A stretch of DNA of 64,000 bases from contig NZ_CM001466.1 in NCBI RefSeq assembly GCF_000231055.2, forward strand, positions 4,575,392 through 4,639,391, written 5' to 3'. Each line of letters starts with the position of its first letter. Within the stretch, counting starts at the first letter, position 1. This DNA comes from Saccharomonospora azurea NA-128. Lineage in GTDB: Bacteria; Actinomycetota; Actinomycetes; Mycobacteriales; Pseudonocardiaceae. Under the pieces are notes generated by a model, which searched no databases, was not told the DNA's origin, and saw only the letters and a program-made list of their open reading frames with translations. This document shows, piece by piece, positions 62,320 through 64,000 of the stretch. Position numbers and translations under genes: made by a program.

Positions 62320-62517
62320 GGCGAGCCTCCTGTCCCCAGCGTCCAGACTACGACGCCGACCGCCACGCGTCACTGCGTCAGGTGGGTGAGCCTGCGGTCT
62401 TCGTCACGCCGCTGGGACCACAATGTCCACTGTGGTCGGACAGTGCGATGTGCTCGTTCACCACCCGGTGGAGGGCTGCGTCCCCGTGTCCCCGGGTCCC
62501 GCTGAGCGCTCTCACGA
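62130..62517. other. Intergenic region after DUF397 gene
   Basis: Apart from the tentative frameshifted membrane ORF on the minus strand (end at 62,319), nothing with coding character was found. Bases 62,415-62,450 contain CCACAATGTCCACTGTGG-type short inverted sequence, possibly a regulatory site. Confidence 0.3.
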
Positions 62518-62558
62518 CCGACGGCCGGTGCCCGCAGTGTCGGGGCACCGGCCGTCGG
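62518..62558 (-). terminator. Strong hairpin terminator for symporter operon
   Basis: A perfect 16-bp stem (CCGACGGCCGGTGCCC at 62,518-62,533 with its complement at 62,543-62,558) and a 9-base loop, 24 bases after the stop of the small membrane gene. No T-run follows on the minus strand. Confidence 0.75.
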
Positions 62559-62582
62559 CCTGTCAGCGTGTCGGCGAGGGCG

Positions 62583-62861
62583 TCAGTCGTGCTTGCGCTC
62601 CTGCTCCAGCCGTTCGGCCTCCTCGGCCGGGACGGTCACGGGACGCAGCCTCGCCCACAGGACGAACGCGCCCGCGAAGACGAGCATGGCGACGCCCGCC
62701 CAGAGGTTGATGTTGATGTCGGCCGCCTTGGCGATGTCCTCGTCGCTGGTGAAGCCGACCCCCATCACCGTCAACACGACGCCGTAGACGCCGATCAGCA
62801 AGGCGATGATCAGACGGATGTCGAAAGCCTTGGCACCGTGGCTCTCGGAGGAGTTCGTCAT
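62583..62861 (-). CDS. Small membrane protein paired with symporter
   Basis: 92 residues with two membrane helices (LIIALLIGVYGVVLTVMGVG and AGVAMLVFAGAFVLWARL) and a charged C-terminus. The gene begins 12 bases after the symporter stop, with GGAGGC upstream. This kind of short two-helix protein is regularly encoded next to SSS-family symporters in actinobacteria and may be an accessory subunit. No catalytic residues. Confidence 0.75.
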   Translation of the reverse strand: MTNSSESHGAKAFDIRLIIALLIGVYGVVLTVMGVGFTSDEDIAKAADININLWAGVAMLVFAGAFVLWARLRPVTVPAEEAERLEQERKHD

Positions 62862-62873
62862 GGTTACCGCCTC

Positions 62874-64000
62874 CTAGAAGATGATGTTGAACAGGATGGT
62901 GACGGCCAGCACGATGCCCGCCAGCAGGCCCGGACGGCGGTACCAGCCCGCGTCCTCGCCGGTGGTGGAGTGCTTCAAATCCTCCTTGGGAGTCAGAGAG
63001 TAGACGAGCCCCACCAGCTGCGCTTCCGGCTTCGGTTGCGTGGCGTAGGTGACGGCGACACTCACCACGATGTCGACCACGAACGCCGCACCCGCGCCGA
63101 CGAACGACGCGCCCTGCCCGGGCAGGTCCCACACGCCGGTCTCGGCCAGGAGGAACACGCCGACGGCCGCCGCGGTACCGCTGACCAGACCGGTCCAACC
63201 GGCGGTGGGCGTCATGCGCTTCCAGAACATACCGAGGATGAACGTGGCGAACAGCGGCGCGTTGAAGAACGAGAACAGCTGCTGCAGGTAGTCCATCAGG
63301 TTGGCGTAGGAGGCGGCGATGAACGCCGTGCCGATCGCCAGCACCGTCGCGATCACGGTGACGAGGCGGCCCGCGCGCAGGTAGTAGCCGTCGGTGCGGT
63401 CCTTGACGACGTAGGCCTGCCAGATGTCGTAGGTGAAGACCGTGTTGAACGAACTGAGGTTCGCCGCCATACCGGCCATGAACGACGCCAGCAGACCGGC
63501 GATCGCGATACCGAGCATGCCGTTGGGCAGCAGGTCGCGCATCAACAGCAGCAGTGCGTCGTTGAACGTCGCACCGCTGGGCGCGGACTCACCGGCGAGC
63601 AGCGCGGCCTTGTTCTCGCCCGCCAGCTCGGTCACCGTCACGCCCGCGATCATGCCCGGGATGATGACGATGAACGGGATGAGCATCTTCGGGATCGCGC
63701 CGATGATCGGGGTCCGGCGCGCCGCCGACATGCTCTTCGACGCCATGGCGCGCTGCACCTCGACGAAGTTCGTCGTCCAGTAGCCGAAGGAGAGCACGAA
63801 GCCCAGACCGAACACGATGCCGAGCACCGACAGGAAATTGCTGCCGAAGCCGGTGAGCTGGTTACCGGGCCAGGAGTCGAGCTGTTCCGGACCACCCGGG
63901 CTCGCCGACACCTTGTCGACGAGTCCCTGCCAGCCGCCCACCTTGGCGAGGCCCACGATCGTCAACGGCAGCAGAGCCGCCACGATGACGAAGAACTGGA
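62874..64000 (-). CDS. Sodium:solute symporter (SSS family), 5' part outside window
   Basis: The C-terminal 375 residues of an SSS/SGLT-type transporter. About eight membrane helices are visible, with landmarks GYWTTNFVEVQRAMASKS, LIPFIVIIPGMIAG, GLLASFMAGMAANLSSFNTV, and FFNAPLFATFILGMFWKR, typical of the family. The start lies beyond base 64,000. Likely sugar or organic-solute import driven by sodium; substrate cannot be told from this part. Confidence 0.88.
   Translation of the reverse strand, partial: QFFVIVAALLPLTIVGLAKVGGWQGLVDKVSASPGGPEQLDSWPGNQLTGFGSNFLSVLGIVFGLGFVLSFGYWTTNFVEVQRAMASKSMSAARRTPIIGAIPKMLIPFIVIIPGMIAGVTVTELAGENKAALLAGESAPSGATFNDALLLLMRDLLPNGMLGIAIAGLLASFMAGMAANLSSFNTVFTYDIWQAYVVKDRTDGYYLRAGRLVTVIATVLAIGTAFIAASYANLMDYLQQLFSFFNAPLFATFILGMFWKRMTPTAGWTGLVSGTAAAVGVFLLAETGVWDLPGQGASFVGAGAAFVVDIVVSVAVTYATQPKPEAQLVGLVYSLTPKEDLKHSTTGEDAGWYRRPGLLAGIVLAVTILFNIIF

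Noticed and set aside
1-64000. CRISPR array, insertion sequence or integrase gene
   Set aside because: No regularly spaced repeats, transposase or recombinase motifs were seen on either strand.

Overview
The window is high-GC, gene-dense DNA with many GTG and TTG starts and 4-bp stop/start overlaps. DUF3558 lipoproteins, an XRE-DUF5753/DUF397 pair, LAXTG sorting signals and a hut cluster with HutF all point to an actinobacterium, most likely of the family Pseudonocardiaceae. Genus cannot be fixed by reading alone.

Region 1 (1-40.9 kb) is a long defence and genome-conflict island. It opens after a sirtuin gene with a three-gene operon (1.1-14.4 kb): a 2,080-residue fusion of Ser/Thr kinase, SF2 helicase, DUF1998 and a nuclease-like tail, then a SNF2 helicase (DrmD-like) and an N6-adenine methylase (DrmMI-like). 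The partners are those of class 1 DISARM, but the DrmA and DrmB parts sit in one chain, as in Druantia DruE, with a kinase added in front and no PLD protein (DrmC). This is the best candidate for an undescribed system variant. From 14.5 to 19.8 kb lies an immunity-gene graveyard: an intact Imm1 gene, a NUDIX gene, two copies of a helical-protein/DUF3558-lipoprotein cassette (the first broken by an in-frame TGA), decayed Imm1 and Imm21 genes, DUF397 tails and minus-strand remnants. Then follow a single-chain GmrSD (type IV restriction), a UPF1-like SF1 helicase carrying a nuclease domain, a tiny coupled ORF, a UvrD-like helicase with a RelE/ParE-like N-terminus, a complete Wadjet operon (jetABCD of the DUF2397/DUF2398/SMC/DUF2399 kind) whose JetC is split by a frameshift, an ECF sigma factor and a methylase fused to an HsdS-like specificity region.

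Region 2 (40.9-64 kb) is metabolic: an SGNH hydrolase, a PdxI-like pyridoxal reductase, a GNAT enzyme, a double-domain Lrp regulator divergent from abgT plus a CPG2-like M20 peptidase (probable p-aminobenzoyl-glutamate salvage), an FAD reductase, a LAXTG surface protein, an IclR regulator divergent from a tightly overlapping histidine-utilisation operon (hutH-hutU-M20 hydrolase-hutF-hutI), a TetR with a zinc-ribbon-like N-terminus divergent from a GNAT gene, a DUF5753/DUF397 pair divergent from a small Zn-finger protein, and the 3' part of a sodium:solute symporter with its small membrane partner.

Together the first 41 kb can be read as layered barriers: methylation-linked helicase defence, modified-DNA cleavage, helicase-nucleases and plasmid condensation/cleavage by Wadjet, interleaved with toxin-immunity debris that marks repeated gain and loss.
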